DNA from: Clostridiales bacterium
Lineage (GTDB): Bacteria > Bacillota > Clostridia > Christensenellales > CAG-138
NCBI GenBank assembly: GCA_004558825.1
Contig: SFDB01000008.1
Span: forward strand, 1-64,000
Direction of reading: 5' to 3'
Length of the DNA stretch: 64,000 nucleotides
The notes under the pieces are model-generated. The model did no database searches. It saw only the letters and a list, made by a program, of their open reading frames with translations, and had not been told where the DNA came from. A program made the position numbers and the translations under genes. This document shows positions 9,151-17,134 of this stretch, piece by piece (position 1 is the first letter of the stretch; each line of letters begins with the position of its first letter).

Positions 9151-9192
9151 CGATAAAAAAGCGAAAGGCGGCACCGCTTTTGCAATGCCGCC
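9151..9192 (-). terminator. Terminator of glnA
   Basis: On the minus strand, stem GGCGGCA/TGCCGCC (9167-9192) followed by a T-rich tract with six consecutive T, just after the glnA stop codon. Confidence 0.8.
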
Positions 9193-9211
9193 ATGTTTGA
9201 GTTACGGTCGA

Positions 9212-10633
9212 TTAGAGGCTGTAATATGCCTCAAACTCTGCCGCGTTCGGTATGCGGTTTATGCGCTTAAGCTCTGCGCGTTTCTTGTCAATCCATATTT
9301 TGAGCAGCCTCTCAGGGAATACACCGCCCGCTGTCAAGTAGTCGTGATCCTTTTCAAGCGCGTCGAGCGCATCGTCAAGCGAGCGCGGCAGGCTGTCTAT
9401 CTTCGCCTTTTCCTCATCAGATAGATCAAACAGATTAAAGTCATACGGACCCCATCCGTTTGCGCTCGGATCAATCTTATTTTTTATGCCGTCAAGACCC
9501 GCCATAAGTATAGCGGAGTATGCGTAATACGGATTGCACGTCGCGTCGGGGTTCCTGAGCTCAAAACGCTTCTTCGACGGCGATTTTGCATACGCAGGAA
9601 TCCTGACAACAGCGCTGCGGTTCGCCATAGCGTAGCCAATCGTTACCGGAGCTTCAAATCCCGGAACAAGGCGCTTGAACGAGTTTGTAGACGGGTTGGT
9701 TATTGCGCACAGCGACGGAGCGTGCTTCAAAAGTCCGCCGATAAAGTGGAGCGCAGTATCGCTGAGCAATGCGTAGCCATTTTCGTCGTAGAACAGAGGC
9801 TTGCCGTCCTTAAGAAGAATAATATGGACATGCATACCGTTCCCGGCTTCATCAAGAACGGGTTTAGGCATAAACGTGGCGCTCTTGCCCCAGGCCTCCG
9901 CCATATTCTTGATAACGTACTTGACTATCATCGTCTTGTCGGCCATCTCGGTCATTTCGCCCATTTCGGTCTCTATCTCCTCCTGAGCGGGGCTTCCGAC
10001 CTCATGATGATGATATTTGACCTTAACGCCCCAGTTTTCGAGCGTTCTGCACATCTCGTTTCTAAGCTCGAAGTTCACATCTCCGGGCAGATCTGCGTGA
10101 TAGCCGGCCTTTTTGGGAAGCTGGTGACCCGTACCGCCCTCGGCTGTGTTCCAATAAGCCTCGTCGCACTCTATCCTGAGAAGCGATTGATGCGGCTCCG
10201 TGCCGAAAGCGACCGAATCAAATATATGGAACTCGAATTCAGGTCCGATTATCATCTTGTCTGCAATACCGGTTTCCTTCATGTATTCAACCGCGCGCTT
10301 GGCAACGTTGCGCGGGTATTGGTCAAATGGGCGGTTTGACGGGACGCCTATCACCATGACGTCTCCTGTCATTGTAAGAACGCCCTCGCTGAACGGCTCG
10401 ACCGCAGCTGTTGAAAGGTCGGGTATAAATACCATGTCGCTGTTTTCGACTGCGGCATATCCGTAGTTTGAACCATCAAAGCCTATGCCGTATGTCATCA
10501 TGTCCTCATCAAGCCTATCGACAGGAAGCGTCACATGGCGCCATCTGCCGTCAAGGTCGGTCATTTTGAAATCGAGCATGGATATATCGTTATCCTTGCA
10601 GAACTTTTTAGCCTCATGAACTGTTTTGAACAT
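9212..10633 (-). CDS. glnA: Glutamine synthetase, type I
   Basis: 473 residues. It makes glutamine from glutamate, ammonia and ATP. Visible family features include GFDGSN (N-terminal beta-grasp region), PEFEFHIFD (metal-binding Glu), NGMHVHI (glutamate/metal site), and the NRSAVVRIP ATP-site motif. A longer frame to 10660 exists, but ATG 10633 sits 8 bases after GGAGG. The leader is only about 40 bases from the promoter, and no glnR, ammonium-transporter or PII gene adjoins it. Monocistronic between its own promoter and terminator. Confidence 0.97.
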   Translation of the reverse strand: MFKTVHEAKKFCKDNDISMLDFKMTDLDGRWRHVTLPVDRLDEDMMTYGIGFDGSNYGYAAVENSDMVFIPDLSTAAVEPFSEGVLTMTGDVMVIGVPSNRPFDQYPRNVAKRAVEYMKETGIADKMIIGPEFEFHIFDSVAFGTEPHQSLLRIECDEAYWNTAEGGTGHQLPKKAGYHADLPGDVNFELRNEMCRTLENWGVKVKYHHHEVGSPAQEEIETEMGEMTEMADKTMIVKYVIKNMAEAWGKSATFMPKPVLDEAGNGMHVHIILLKDGKPLFYDENGYALLSDTALHFIGGLLKHAPSLCAITNPSTNSFKRLVPGFEAPVTIGYAMANRSAVVRIPAYAKSPSKKRFELRNPDATCNPYYAYSAILMAGLDGIKNKIDPSANGWGPYDFNLFDLSDEEKAKIDSLPRSLDDALDALEKDHDYLTAGGVFPERLLKIWIDKKRAELKRINRIPNAAEFEAYYSL

Positions 10634-10676
10634 TGGTCTTACCTCCGCTATTCTGCGCATAAGCGCCTTTAGCTGT

Positions 10677-10705
10677 ATTCTTGCAAATATCCCTCACTAT
10701 GTCAA
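10677..10705 (-). promoter_or_regulatory. Promoter of glnA
   Basis: On the minus strand, a perfect TTGACA (10700-10705), 17-base spacer and AAGAAT (10677-10682). Confidence 0.75.
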
Positions 10706-10975
10706 GCATTTAGCGGAATATATACAAATTCTGCCGCCATGATGGCATGCGATTAAATATACGGCCGCTTACGAGTGCGCGACAATACGGACACACCACA
10801 AACAGGAAGCAAGCCTTACACACGCTGAGCAGCATAACGCACATCGATATCTTTGGTCGAGCACAATACACCGGTAGAGACCACAAAACAGTGTTTTACA
10901 TATAGGTGCAACCGTCTCTAAAACAATTATCAAAGTATTTGTGGAAAGAATCTTTAATCACGCTTCTGCTTTTGA
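10706..10975. other. Non-coding spacer with no recognised element
   Basis: About 270 bases between the glnA promoter and the terminator of the small membrane-protein gene. I see no supported gene, tRNA, riboswitch or strong hairpin in it. It is more AT-rich than the coding DNA around it. Confidence 0.5.
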
Positions 10976-11004
10976 ACAAAAATTTGCGCCGCTCGAGGCG
11001 GCGC
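10976..11004 (-). terminator. Terminator of the opp/small membrane protein unit
   Basis: Seven-bp stem GCGCCGC/GCGGCGC with a 5-base loop at 10986-11004, followed on the minus strand by AAATTTTTG. Confidence 0.7.
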
Positions 11005-11022
11005 GGTCTGTTTCCGTACATG

Positions 11023-11241
11023 CTACATTTTGGTTCGCATGAAGAACCAATATGCGATGCCGAATATCACCGCAAGTATCACAATCGCAATCGGGAGGAT
11101 TATCAGGTATCCCGAAAGTATCATTGCGAATATGTCCTTTTTTTCAACGTTTTCGGAGATTTCGTCGCGCTCCTTCTCTTTTTCGTCGAGCTCATCGTCT
11201 ACAGGTCTCGCCGTAATCGAGGATTTTTTCTTTCTCAGCAT
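11023..11241 (-). CDS. Small single-helix membrane protein
   Basis: 72 residues. The N-terminal ~40 residues are highly charged (KEKERDE-type, probably helical and cytoplasmic), followed by one hydrophobic helix at about residues 42-67 and a short basic tail. The start at 11241 has AAAGGAG 9 bases upstream; the ATG at 11250 overlaps that site and is unlikely. It lies 72 bases after oppF and has a candidate promoter of its own. No family is recognised. Confidence 0.65.
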   Translation of the reverse strand: MLRKKKSSITARPVDDELDEKEKERDEISENVEKKDIFAMILSGYLIILPIAIVILAVIFGIAYWFFMRTKM

Positions 11242-11276
11242 AGCGTTCATCTCCTTTCTGACATACGGCGCCGTAG

Positions 11277-11305
11277 ATAGTATCTCCACGGCGCCTGCTT
11301 GTCAA
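11277..11305 (-). promoter_or_regulatory. Candidate promoter of the small membrane protein gene
   Basis: Perfect TTGACA (11300-11305), 17-base spacer, TACTAT (11277-11282) on the minus strand, overlapping an inverted repeat (GGCGCCGT...ACGGCGCC, 11267-11295). Confidence 0.45.
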
Positions 11306-11313
11306 TACATTAC

Positions 11314-12909
11314 TTATACGTTCTGTGCAAGAACATGGTGGCACGCCACAAAGTGACCAGGCCTTACTTCCTTGAAATCAGGTATGGCATGTTCGCATAT
11401 CTCCGTGCAGTAACGGCAGCGGGTGTGGAACTTGCAGCCCTTAGGCGGATTCACGGGGCTCGGAATATCGCCTTCAAGTATTATGAGCTCATGCTTTTTG
11501 TCCGTCGTCGGGATAGCGTTAAGCAGAGCCTCAGTATACGGATGCAGCGGATGGTCGAAAATTTCCTGCGATTCCGCAAGCTCAACCATTGTGCCAAGGT
11601 ACATAACGCCGATTCTGTCGCTGATGTATTTGACGACGCTGAGGTCGTGCGTAATGAACAAGTATGTGAGATTCTGCTTTTCCTTAAGGTCCTGCAGCAG
11701 GTTGATTATCTGCGACTGAATCGAAACGTCAAGAGCAGAAACGGCTTCGTCGCATACAACGAACTTTGGCCGCACCGCAAGGCTTCTCGCAATACCGATA
11801 CGCTGGCGCTGTCCACCGGAGAACTGATGCGGGAAACGATGCAGGAAGTACGGGGCCAATCCACAGTTATCCATAACGCGGAGAACTTCTTCCTTCATGC
11901 GGTCATCATTATGCTTAAAGTACTTGTGGGCAATCATGCCTTCGCCAATTATATTTGCAACAGACATCTTCGGATTCAGCGACGAATACGGATCCTGGAA
12001 TATAAGCTGGAGATCGCTCCTGAGCAGACGCATCTCGCTGTAAACGAGTCGCGCAAGGTCAACACCGTCATCACGGTACTGCTCATAGTATGCAAATTGC
12101 TCATTATCAGCATACTTTTCGCGCATAGCCTGTATTTCTTCCTTGACGCCGACAATAGCTTTCTTTATGTCTTCCGTCTTTGCGTCTACGGCATCGAGAG
12201 CAGCCTGCGCCTTAGCGAGCTGAGCCTCAAGCTTCGCCATTTCGCTCTTGAATATTGCCGTCTCGCCGCCGTCCTTCTCTTCCTTTGTAAGGCCTTCGTA
12301 CTTCTCCTTGAGCATCCTGATCTCGTATGCAATATCGTCATAGTCGATCTGCTTATCCATGCGGTCAAGCTCTTCATCCTTGAGCTGCTTTGAGAAGCCA
12401 TACTCTTTAAGGAATACTTTCGAAACCTGCTCAAGGTCGTCTTTCTCGGCGACAATAAATCCGCCGATTATGTTTGTGATGTCAAGCAGCGCGTCGTTCG
12501 CCTCTTTCTTAAGCTTTGCGAGCTCGTTTGCCATCATGAATTGTTCACGCTCTTCATGCTTGTCATAATCAGCTTTGAAAGCATCATACTTCTTCTGCGC
12601 TTCATAATATCTGTCGCGCATTTTGTGCAGATTCGTGAGCGTATTTTTCACATATTTCGGAGCGACTTCGTCGAGCGTGCGTCCGTAATACATGGTACGT
12701 CCGTCAGTCTGCTTATATATCTGCAGAATCGTACGACCGAGTGTGGACTTGCCGCATCCCGATTCGCCTACGAGGCCGAATGTTTCACCCTCATATATAT
12801 CTATCGAAATGCCATCGTTTGCCTTAACGTACAGTCCCTTCTTGGAAAGCGGGAAGTACTGCTTCAGGTTTGTTATTCGAAGCAAAACCTTTCTTTCATC
12901 TTGTTGCAT
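11314..12909 (-). CDS. oppF: Oligopeptide ABC transporter ATP-binding protein (OppF) with coiled-coil insertion
   Basis: 531 residues, about 200 longer than ordinary OppF. Walker A GESGCGKST is at residues 48-56, the Q-loop QDPYSS at 305-310, the signature FSGGQ at 363-367, Walker B VVCDE at 384-388 and THD after it, so all ATPase motifs are present. Residues about 85-290, between Walker A and the Q-loop, are an insertion rich in Glu, Lys, Ala and Leu that reads as long helices or coiled coil. The C-terminal peptide-transporter domain has the four-Cys motif (GCKFHTRCRYCTEIC). It overlaps oppD by 14 bases and is the last gene of oppBCDF. Confidence 0.93.
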   Translation of the reverse strand: MQQDERKVLLRITNLKQYFPLSKKGLYVKANDGISIDIYEGETFGLVGESGCGKSTLGRTILQIYKQTDGRTMYYGRTLDEVAPKYVKNTLTNLHKMRDRYYEAQKKYDAFKADYDKHEEREQFMMANELAKLKKEANDALLDITNIIGGFIVAEKDDLEQVSKVFLKEYGFSKQLKDEELDRMDKQIDYDDIAYEIRMLKEKYEGLTKEEKDGGETAIFKSEMAKLEAQLAKAQAALDAVDAKTEDIKKAIVGVKEEIQAMREKYADNEQFAYYEQYRDDGVDLARLVYSEMRLLRSDLQLIFQDPYSSLNPKMSVANIIGEGMIAHKYFKHNDDRMKEEVLRVMDNCGLAPYFLHRFPHQFSGGQRQRIGIARSLAVRPKFVVCDEAVSALDVSIQSQIINLLQDLKEKQNLTYLFITHDLSVVKYISDRIGVMYLGTMVELAESQEIFDHPLHPYTEALLNAIPTTDKKHELIILEGDIPSPVNPPKGCKFHTRCRYCTEICEHAIPDFKEVRPGHFVACHHVLAQNV

Positions 12910-13888
12910 GTCTGTCCTCCTTCCTGGGATAGAAGCACCTTACCTTATGGTTCGGAGCAACCAACTGATCCTCAGGCTCTTCTTTCAGGCAAAGCTCTGT
13001 GCAATACTTACAGCGCGGTGCAAACTTGCAGCCCTTCGGAAGATCGAGTGGGTGCGGAACTGCGCCAGGTATAGCCTCGAGTCTTGTGTTGGCAGGTGTG
13101 TCAAGACGCGGGATCGAAAGCATAAGCCCCTCTGTATACGGGTGCGAATACTCATCGTCACCGAAAATTGTATCTGCCGAAGCAAATTCTACAACCTGTC
13201 CGCAATACATGACCGCAACGTCATCGGCCATCTGGTTGATAACACCCAAGTCATGCGTTATGAACAGTATGCTTGTGCCGTACTGTTCTTTAAGCTCGTT
13301 CATGAGCTTCAGAACCTGCGCCTGTATCGTAACGTCGAGCGCCGTTGTTGGTTCGTCCGCAATAAGCAGCTTAGGACGGCAGGCAAGTGCCATCGCTATC
13401 ATTACACGCTGACGCATACCGCCCGAAAGCTGGTGCGGATACTGTTTCGCGACAACCTCGGGATTCGGAATCTTAACGTCGGCAAGCATTTCGATAACCT
13501 TCTCTTCAGCCTGCTTCTTCGTCATCCCCTGGTGAATCATGAAAGGCTCGCTGACCTGCCTCTTTACCGTAAAAACGGGGTTAAGGCTCGTCATGGGCTC
13601 CTGGAAAATAACGGATATCGCATTACCACGCATTTTATACATCTCTTTAATCGAGAGCTTCGTAAGGTCAACGCCCTCAAAGAGTATTTCGCCGCTGTCG
13701 ATGTAGCCGTTACCGTCGAGCAGCTTCAGCATGCTCATTGCAGCAACGCTCTTACCCGAGCCGGACTCACCGACTACGCCGAGTGTTTTTCCCTGCTCAA
13801 CGGAATAGGAGACGCCGTTTACGGCCTTTACTATGCCCTTCTTTGTCGTAAAGAAGGTTTTTAGATTTTTCATTTCCAATAATGGCAT
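12896..13888 (-). CDS. oppD: Oligopeptide ABC transporter ATP-binding protein (OppD)
   Basis: 330 residues, normal length. Walker A GESGSGKS near residue 40, Q-loop QEPMTS, signature LSGGM, Walker B LLIADE and THD are all present. The C-terminal oligopeptide-transporter domain carries GCKFAPRCKYCTELC, a Cys motif that binds a 4Fe-4S cluster in some Dpp/Opp ATPases. Unlike its partner OppF it has no insertion, so the pair is asymmetric. AAGGAGG lies before the ATG, 12 bases after the oppC stop. Confidence 0.96.
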   Translation of the reverse strand: MPLLEMKNLKTFFTTKKGIVKAVNGVSYSVEQGKTLGVVGESGSGKSVAAMSMLKLLDGNGYIDSGEILFEGVDLTKLSIKEMYKMRGNAISVIFQEPMTSLNPVFTVKRQVSEPFMIHQGMTKKQAEEKVIEMLADVKIPNPEVVAKQYPHQLSGGMRQRVMIAMALACRPKLLIADEPTTALDVTIQAQVLKLMNELKEQYGTSILFITHDLGVINQMADDVAVMYCGQVVEFASADTIFGDDEYSHPYTEGLMLSIPRLDTPANTRLEAIPGAVPHPLDLPKGCKFAPRCKYCTELCLKEEPEDQLVAPNHKVRCFYPRKEDRHATR

Positions 13889-13900
13889 AACTGCACCTCC

Positions 13901-14563
13901 TTATCTTTCAGATGATTTAGGATCTATAGCGTCGCGGATAGCGTCGCCTATCAGGTTAATGCTTATCGTTGTGAGTGCGAATATGGCCGCCGGGAACACC
14001 CATCTCCACCAATACTGCTTAACAACGATGCTGTTGTTCGCGCCTGTCAACAGGTTACCCCATGTAGGCGTCGGAAGCGGAATACCGAATCCAAGGTAGG
14101 AAAGGCTCGACTCCGTAAGCATCGCCGTGCCAAACGAAAGCGTTATCGTAACAAGCGTAACGCTCATTACATTCGGGATTATATGCCTGAAGATTATCTT
14201 GCTCTCTTTCACGCCCATAGTCTTTGCAGCAACTACATATTCCATTTCACGTTGTGCAAATATCTGGGCACGCACGAGTCGGCAAAGTCCTGTCCAGCTC
14301 AACAAACCCAAAATAATCATAACCATGTACATCTTTTCCTGCGTCGTCAGTCTTGCTCCGATAACTGCCGACAGTATCATCATGAAAGGCAGGAACGGAA
14401 GGCCGCCGATAACCTCTGCAACACGCATGATTATCATGTCGACAGCGCCGCCGAAATAACCCGCGAGTCCGCCGAGCAGGATGCCGATGAATGTTTCTAT
14501 TATAACTGCAACGACACCGACCGTCATAGTTACTTTACCGCCGTTTACAACACGGGTAAGCAT
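13901..14563 (-). CDS. oppC: Oligopeptide ABC transporter permease OppC, C-terminal (membrane core) part after a frameshift
   Basis: The 220 residues from ATG 14563 are the permease core of OppC with about five membrane helices and the EAA loop that contacts the ATPases (around EYVVAAKTMGVKESKI). The frame is open upstream to 14587 and encodes GTDELGRD, the invariant OppC motif that precedes this Met, so translation is not expected to begin here. It is the same gene as 14545-15702, displaced by one base. One extra G at 14586-14587 on the minus strand would join the two into a single protein of about 600 residues. Confidence 0.88.
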   Translation of the reverse strand: MLTRVVNGGKVTMTVGVVAVIIETFIGILLGGLAGYFGGAVDMIIMRVAEVIGGLPFLPFMMILSAVIGARLTTQEKMYMVMIILGLLSWTGLCRLVRAQIFAQREMEYVVAAKTMGVKESKIIFRHIIPNVMSVTLVTITLSFGTAMLTESSLSYLGFGIPLPTPTWGNLLTGANNSIVVKQYWWRWVFPAAIFALTTISINLIGDAIRDAIDPKSSER

Positions 14564-15702
14564 ATCACGCCCAAGCTCGTCAGTGCCACAGCATAGTTTT
14601 GGTAGTAACCAGCAAACACTGTCTGTATATCGTCTCCGGAGTTTACGCTCGCCGGTACTGTGGACTGCTTATGAGTGTTATCGCCCCAGCTTATAACATC
14701 ACCGTTTTCAAGCAATGCAGTGAAGTGATACCTTCCGCCGTAGAGCTCAACCGGCTTGCTTTCCATTTCGGGAACCAGGTCTTCGCCGTATTTGCACGTG
14801 CCCCATACAACTATTGAACCGTCTTCCTTGACGGCTGCACAGCACGCAGATGTTGCCGCGATATCAACAACAGGGTTTGATGGATCCTGGAGTGATTCAG
14901 GAATAGTGGCAATATTGGGCTTGCCAAAACCTGTATACGCAACTGTGCCGTCCTTCAGTAGTGAGATGTAGTTATAGGACGTAAGCGCAACTTTCTCAAT
15001 CTGACCCTGCTGCTGGCTTCTGACCTTCACGTCGGCCATACTTCCATTGCCCCACATGTAAAGTGTTCCGTCCTCTGTCAGCGCCGCTGTGAACTGATAG
15101 CTCGCCTCTATTTGCTTGAAGCCAAGGTTCTTATCTTTCCTGTTCGCCTCGGAAATCTCAAGCGGAAGAACTGCCTGACCGAGACGTTCATTACCCCAAA
15201 CATATACCTTGCCCTGATCGTCCAATGCTGCGATATGGTCATAGCCCGCAGACACCTGTACGATGTGTGCATCCCTGACTTCTTGCGGTATGTCTCCAAG
15301 GTCTGTCGATTCGTTTATCTTCGTGTAACCCCAGACATAAACCTTACCGTCAGTATCAACGCCCACGCCGTATGTGGTGCCGGCAGATATATCAGCAACC
15401 TTTCCCTTCATTGCAGCGGGAACGCTCATCATACTCATCGTTGGCGGGACGTTCAACTGCGTATTGTCCGAATAGCTCAGGTCAATCGGCAGGAATACGG
15501 GGCCAACAAAGGCAATAAGCATCATAATCGCAAGTATTACGAGGCTGATGCGCGCAAGTCGCTTGCTAAAGAAATTCCTGATTACTATTCTTGTCGGGCT
15601 TTGGAGCTGCTCCTCCTCAAGGAAGCCTAACTCCTTATTCGGGAAGAAAAGCCTGTTAAGCCATGTTCCAAAGCGGGAGCGTCTTTTAATCTTACTTTTC
15701 AT
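14545..15702 (-). CDS. oppC: OppC N-terminal part: first membrane helix plus RCC1-type beta-propeller
   Basis: 385 residues. Residues ~1-90 are the OppC N-terminal domain with one membrane helix at about 52-72. Residues ~101-372 contain seven RCC1-like repeats of 30-45 residues, each with a pattern like VSAGYDHIAAL...DGKVYVWG; the W-G ends are at about 124, 169, 217, 257, 300 and 339. The seventh repeat is partial and runs into the OppC motif in another frame. The propeller therefore replaces the short outer loop between helices 1 and 2 and should face outside. The last 13 residues (from about 373) are the wrong-frame tail. GGGAGG precedes the ATG, just after oppB. Confidence 0.9.
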   Translation of the reverse strand: MKSKIKRRSRFGTWLNRLFFPNKELGFLEEEQLQSPTRIVIRNFFSKRLARISLVILAIMMLIAFVGPVFLPIDLSYSDNTQLNVPPTMSMMSVPAAMKGKVADISAGTTYGVGVDTDGKVYVWGYTKINESTDLGDIPQEVRDAHIVQVSAGYDHIAALDDQGKVYVWGNERLGQAVLPLEISEANRKDKNLGFKQIEASYQFTAALTEDGTLYMWGNGSMADVKVRSQQQGQIEKVALTSYNYISLLKDGTVAYTGFGKPNIATIPESLQDPSNPVVDIAATSACCAAVKEDGSIVVWGTCKYGEDLVPEMESKPVELYGGRYHFTALLENGDVISWGDNTHKQSTVPASVNSGDDIQTVFAGYYQNYAVALTSLGVICLPVL

Positions 15703-15717
15703 TTCAGTTACCTCCCG

Positions 15718-16737
15718 TTATTTATCTACGCGTACGCGCGGGTCAACAAGACCGTATGCCAAGTCCGTAATAAGTATGCCGACAAGCGATACGACCGTAT
15801 TGAACATCTGCGATGCAAGTACAAGCTCGAAGTCATTGTTCTGAAGAGCCTGTATGTAGAGACGACCCATTCCGTGGAGAAGGAACGTATTCTCTATAAC
15901 GAACGATCCGCCGAAGATGCTGAGGAACCATCCGATTATGCTTGTGACAACGGGAAGGAGAGCATTTCTCCAGGCGTGGGAGTAAATGACCGTGCGCTCC
16001 TTGAGTCCCTTTGCTCTTGCCGTACGGATGTAGTCCATGGAGAGCGTATCAATCATCGAAGCACGGATATTTCTTGTCATGCCGGCAAGACCTGTAAATG
16101 TGGAAACAAGTATCGGGAGTGCAAGATAATACATCCTGTCGCCAAACTCGCGCAGTCCGACATAATTCGAACCCGGCGTCTTTGCGCCGCCGACCGGGAA
16201 TATCGGGATGAGAACGGCAAAGAGATAGATGAACAGTATCGCCACTATGAACGTAGGCAAACTCCAACCAACAATTGTAAATACCTGCGTTGCATTGTCG
16301 AAAAGGCTTCCTTTTTTGACAGCACAGGCAATACCAAGCGGGATAGTAATCGCAAGCGTCAAGATTGTAGCGAAAATATTCAGAATTATTGTGTTTTCCA
16401 TCGGGGCGCCAATAATATCAATAACATCTTTCTGATATATATTGGAGTAACCAAAATTGCCCTGTAACAAGCCATTAAACCCCTTGTTGCCTATATCGTG
16501 TATCAGTCCCATCCAGCGGGCGTAACGAACGATAAGAGGATCATTAAGACCCATCTTTTCACGAAGATTATTATAAGCCTCTTCGTATTCCTCGGGCTTC
16601 ATCGTTTTCTTTTGTCCTTCGAGCTGTGCTCTGGCGGGGTCATTCGGGATCAGATTGTATATGGCATACATCATAAGCGAAGTAATAAAAAACACAACAA
16701 CCATGTATGCAAGACGCTTCAATACATACTTTCCCAT
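15718..16737 (-). CDS. oppB: Oligopeptide ABC transporter permease (OppB)
   Basis: 339 residues with six membrane helices and a periplasm-side insert after the first, as usual for OppB. The EAA loop (YIRTARAKGLKERTV) that docks on the ATPase is near residue 240. It starts after GGGAGG, has its own promoter about 70 bases upstream, and is 15 bases from oppC. Its first outer loop is of ordinary length, so the added domain is confined to OppC. Confidence 0.96.
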   Translation of the reverse strand: MGKYVLKRLAYMVVVFFITSLMMYAIYNLIPNDPARAQLEGQKKTMKPEEYEEAYNNLREKMGLNDPLIVRYARWMGLIHDIGNKGFNGLLQGNFGYSNIYQKDVIDIIGAPMENTIILNIFATILTLAITIPLGIACAVKKGSLFDNATQVFTIVGWSLPTFIVAILFIYLFAVLIPIFPVGGAKTPGSNYVGLREFGDRMYYLALPILVSTFTGLAGMTRNIRASMIDTLSMDYIRTARAKGLKERTVIYSHAWRNALLPVVTSIIGWFLSIFGGSFVIENTFLLHGMGRLYIQALQNNDFELVLASQMFNTVVSLVGILITDLAYGLVDPRVRVDK

Positions 16738-16800
16738 TATGTCACCAACCTCCCTAATTTTAATTTCAAAGCAGCCACATACGCCACATTGATAAATTAT

Positions 16801-16829
16801 ATACTACAACAACTGCGCTATTTCGTCAA
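16801..16829 (-). promoter_or_regulatory. Promoter of oppBCDF
   Basis: TTGACG (16824-16829), 17-base spacer, TAGTAT (16801-16806) on the minus strand, inside the 397-base gap between oppA and oppB. It allows permease and ATPase genes to be transcribed apart from oppA. The rest of the gap holds the hairpin at 17072-17101 and no gene. Confidence 0.65.
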
Positions 16830-17071
16830 CCTTTTCAAAGTACAATATATACTTTATCCGCTATATATTTATGTTTTGTTTACCTGATTATAACATTGAA
16901 TTTTTGATTTTTTGACCGGCAGCCGACTCTCCCGATGCGCTTTTTACAGAAGCAGCCGCATCGCCATCATCGGATATATTCCTCGATATGCTTCGCTCTG
17001 CCACCCGGGACAAAGTGGGCAGTATCATGCTTTTTTACGGGAACCGTCTCGATAATAAAACAATATGCAAC

Positions 17072-17101
17072 TGCGGCAGAGCGGATAACCGCTCTGCCGC
17101 A
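17072..17101 (-). terminator. Strong hairpin after oppA
   Basis: A perfect 13-bp inverted repeat with a 4-base loop (GCGGCAGAGCGG and its complement) 34 bases after the oppA stop codon. No strong T-run follows on the minus strand, so it may protect the oppA mRNA or cause partial termination rather than full termination. Confidence 0.6.
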
Positions 17102-17134
17102 AATTGTCAGCAATTATTAATCGCTTTGGCTAAA

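Noticed and set aside
10706..10975. Possible glutamine riboswitch or T-box before glnA
   Set aside because: The glnA leader from the predicted start of transcription is only about 40 bases; no conserved structure is visible further upstream.
11299..13864. Plus-strand frames of 364 and 390 residues opposite oppF and oppD
   Set aside because: Codon-usage shadows of two genes with complete ABC motifs; no start signal.
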